A stretch of DNA of 64,000 bases from Benzoatithermus sp963720725 (GTDB taxonomy: Bacteria > Pseudomonadota > Alphaproteobacteria > Geminicoccales > Geminicoccaceae), in contig CAVRGN010000011.1 in assembly GCA_963720725.1 (NCBI GenBank), positions 186,001-250,000 on the forward strand. The letters are read 5' to 3'. The notes below the pieces were generated by a model that saw nothing but the letters and a program-made list of their open reading frames with translations, did no database searches and was not told where the DNA came from. Each line of letters begins with the position of its first letter. Within the stretch, counting starts at the first letter, position 1. The position numbers and the translations under genes are program-made. Shown piece by piece: positions 63,207 through 64,000 of this stretch.

Positions 63207-64000
63207 ATGGAGAAGCGGCGACTGGGTCGATCGTCCCTCAACGTGGCGCCACTCTGTCTCGGCGGCAACGTGTTCGGCTGGACGGCCGACCAAGCGACCT
63301 CGTTCCGGCTGCTCGACCGGGCACTGGAATCCGGCCTCGATTTCATCGACACGGCCGAGATGTATTCGGTCTGGGTGCCAGGTCACCGCGGCGGCGAGTC
63401 CGAAGCGATCATCGGCGATTGGCTGGCGAGCCGCGGCTGCCGCGAGCGCGTGACGATCGCCACCAAGGTTGGCGCCGAGATGGGTGACGGCCGCAAGGGG
63501 CTGGCGCCCCGGCGCATTCGCGATGGGATAGAGGGGTCGTTGCGCCGGCTGCGCACCGACCGGATCGACCTCTACCAGGCACATTACGACGATCCCGACA
63601 CGCCCATGGAGGATGTGCTGGGCACGTTCGCTGCGCTGATCGACGAGGGCAAGGTGCGGGTGATCGGCGCCTCCAACCACACGGCGGCGCGCCTGCGCGA
63701 GGCCCTGGCAGCGAGCGCGAAGCACGGCCTGCCACGCTACGAGAGCCTGCAGCCGCACTACAATCTCTACGATCGCGCGGAGTACGAGGCCGAGTTGGAG
63801 CCGCTCTGCGTCGAGCACGAACTCGGCGTGATCAGCTATTTCGGGCTCGCCAAGGGCTTCCTGACCGGCAAGTACCGCAGCCAAGCCGATCTCGCGCAGA
63901 GCCAGCGCGGGGGCGGCGTCGCTTCCTATCTCGATGCGCGCGGCATCCGTATCCTGGCGGCGCTCGACGACGTGGCGGCGCAGACGGCCGCGACCCCCGC
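63207..64000 (+). CDS. Aldo/keto reductase (3' end outside window)
   Basis: 264 residues of an NADPH-dependent TIM-barrel oxidoreductase: EKRRLGRSSLNVAPLCLGGN, catalytic Asp/Tyr in DFIDTAEMYSVWVPGHRG, Lys in TIATKVGAEMGDGRKGLA and His in DLYQAHYDDPDTPMEDVL, then VRVIGASNHTAARLREALAA. The gene runs off the right edge of the window. It starts at ATG 63207 after GGAGGAGAGG and is divergent from the sugar-binding protein gene. The substrate is unknown; AKRs in this group often act on sugars or aldehydes. Confidence 0.9.
   Translation, partial: MEKRRLGRSSLNVAPLCLGGNVFGWTADQATSFRLLDRALESGLDFIDTAEMYSVWVPGHRGGESEAIIGDWLASRGCRERVTIATKVGAEMGDGRKGLAPRRIRDGIEGSLRRLRTDRIDLYQAHYDDPDTPMEDVLGTFAALIDEGKVRVIGASNHTAARLREALAASAKHGLPRYESLQPHYNLYDRAEYEAELEPLCVEHELGVISYFGLAKGFLTGKYRSQADLAQSQRGGGVASYLDARGIRILAALDDVAAQTAATP

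Overview
The window is a GC-rich stretch (roughly 70% G+C by eye, with long spurious antisense frames) of an alphaproteobacterial chromosome. The rplU-rpmA-obgE-proB order, malate thiokinase (mtkAB), a mesaconyl-CoA hydratase, a BTLCP-type cysteine proteinase and a PrsR-type regulator suit a Rhodospirillales/Geminicoccales-like organism; that placement is inference. No tRNA, rRNA, CRISPR array or insertion sequence was found. Most genes are ordinary chromosomal genes in short, tightly packed operons with many ATGA/GTGA overlaps.

Layout. 1-1.7 kb: 3' end of glnA, a transglutaminase-like cysteine proteinase and a small exported protein. 1.9-10.8 kb: a five-gene surface-glycan operon with two TPR-glycosyltransferase fusions. 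10.8-18.5 kb: a solute-binding protein behind a perfect TGTGA-N6-TCACA palindrome, a KamA-type radical SAM aminomutase, a hydrolase, a CDF metal exporter, a SpoU methyltransferase and two META-domain proteins. 18.5-22.5 kb: corA and the rplU-rpmA-obgE-proB group with a clear sigma-70 promoter. 22.8-25.8 kb: mtkAB and two small-domain proteins. 26-32.6 kb: a molybdenum locus (separate ModE-like HTH protein and Mop protein, modABC, two MoeA-type genes) with a candidate Mo-box. 32.6-36.8 kb: opgD, a lipoprotein and two methyltransferases. 36.8-39.4 kb: a Tat-exported molybdenum hydroxylase, a plausible user of the cofactor served by the mod locus. 39.5-46.6 kb: a malyl-CoA-type lyase, a PhnD-like sensor next to a GGDEF-EAL protein, a solitary LivH-like permease and mesaconyl-CoA hydratase. 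46.6-52.6 kb: a GH1-like hydrolase, a TPR protein, an IlvD/Edd sugar-acid dehydratase, a decayed toxin-antitoxin pair and an O-methyltransferase. 53-57 kb: a small secreted protein, two broken copies of one gene family and a galactose/glyoxal-oxidase-type copper radical enzyme. 57-64 kb: phnM with a DUF1045 gene, a PrsR-like sigma-54 activator, a sugar ABC ATPase with a frameshifted binding protein, and the start of an aldo/keto reductase.

Connections. mtkAB with the malyl-CoA-type lyase would make and cleave malyl-CoA (serine cycle), and mesaconyl-CoA hydratase is a signature of the ethylmalonyl-CoA pathway, so the genome probably assimilates C1/C2 units. Molybdate uptake, Mo-cofactor insertion and a molybdoenzyme lie within 13 kb.

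Several genes carry single-base frameshifts (a MoeA-PBP fusion near 31185, a repeated-family gene near 53764, a sugar-binding protein near 62871). These are either real decay or sequencing errors. The regions at 51.2-51.6 and 56.3-56.8 kb carry several lesions each and look truly degenerate.
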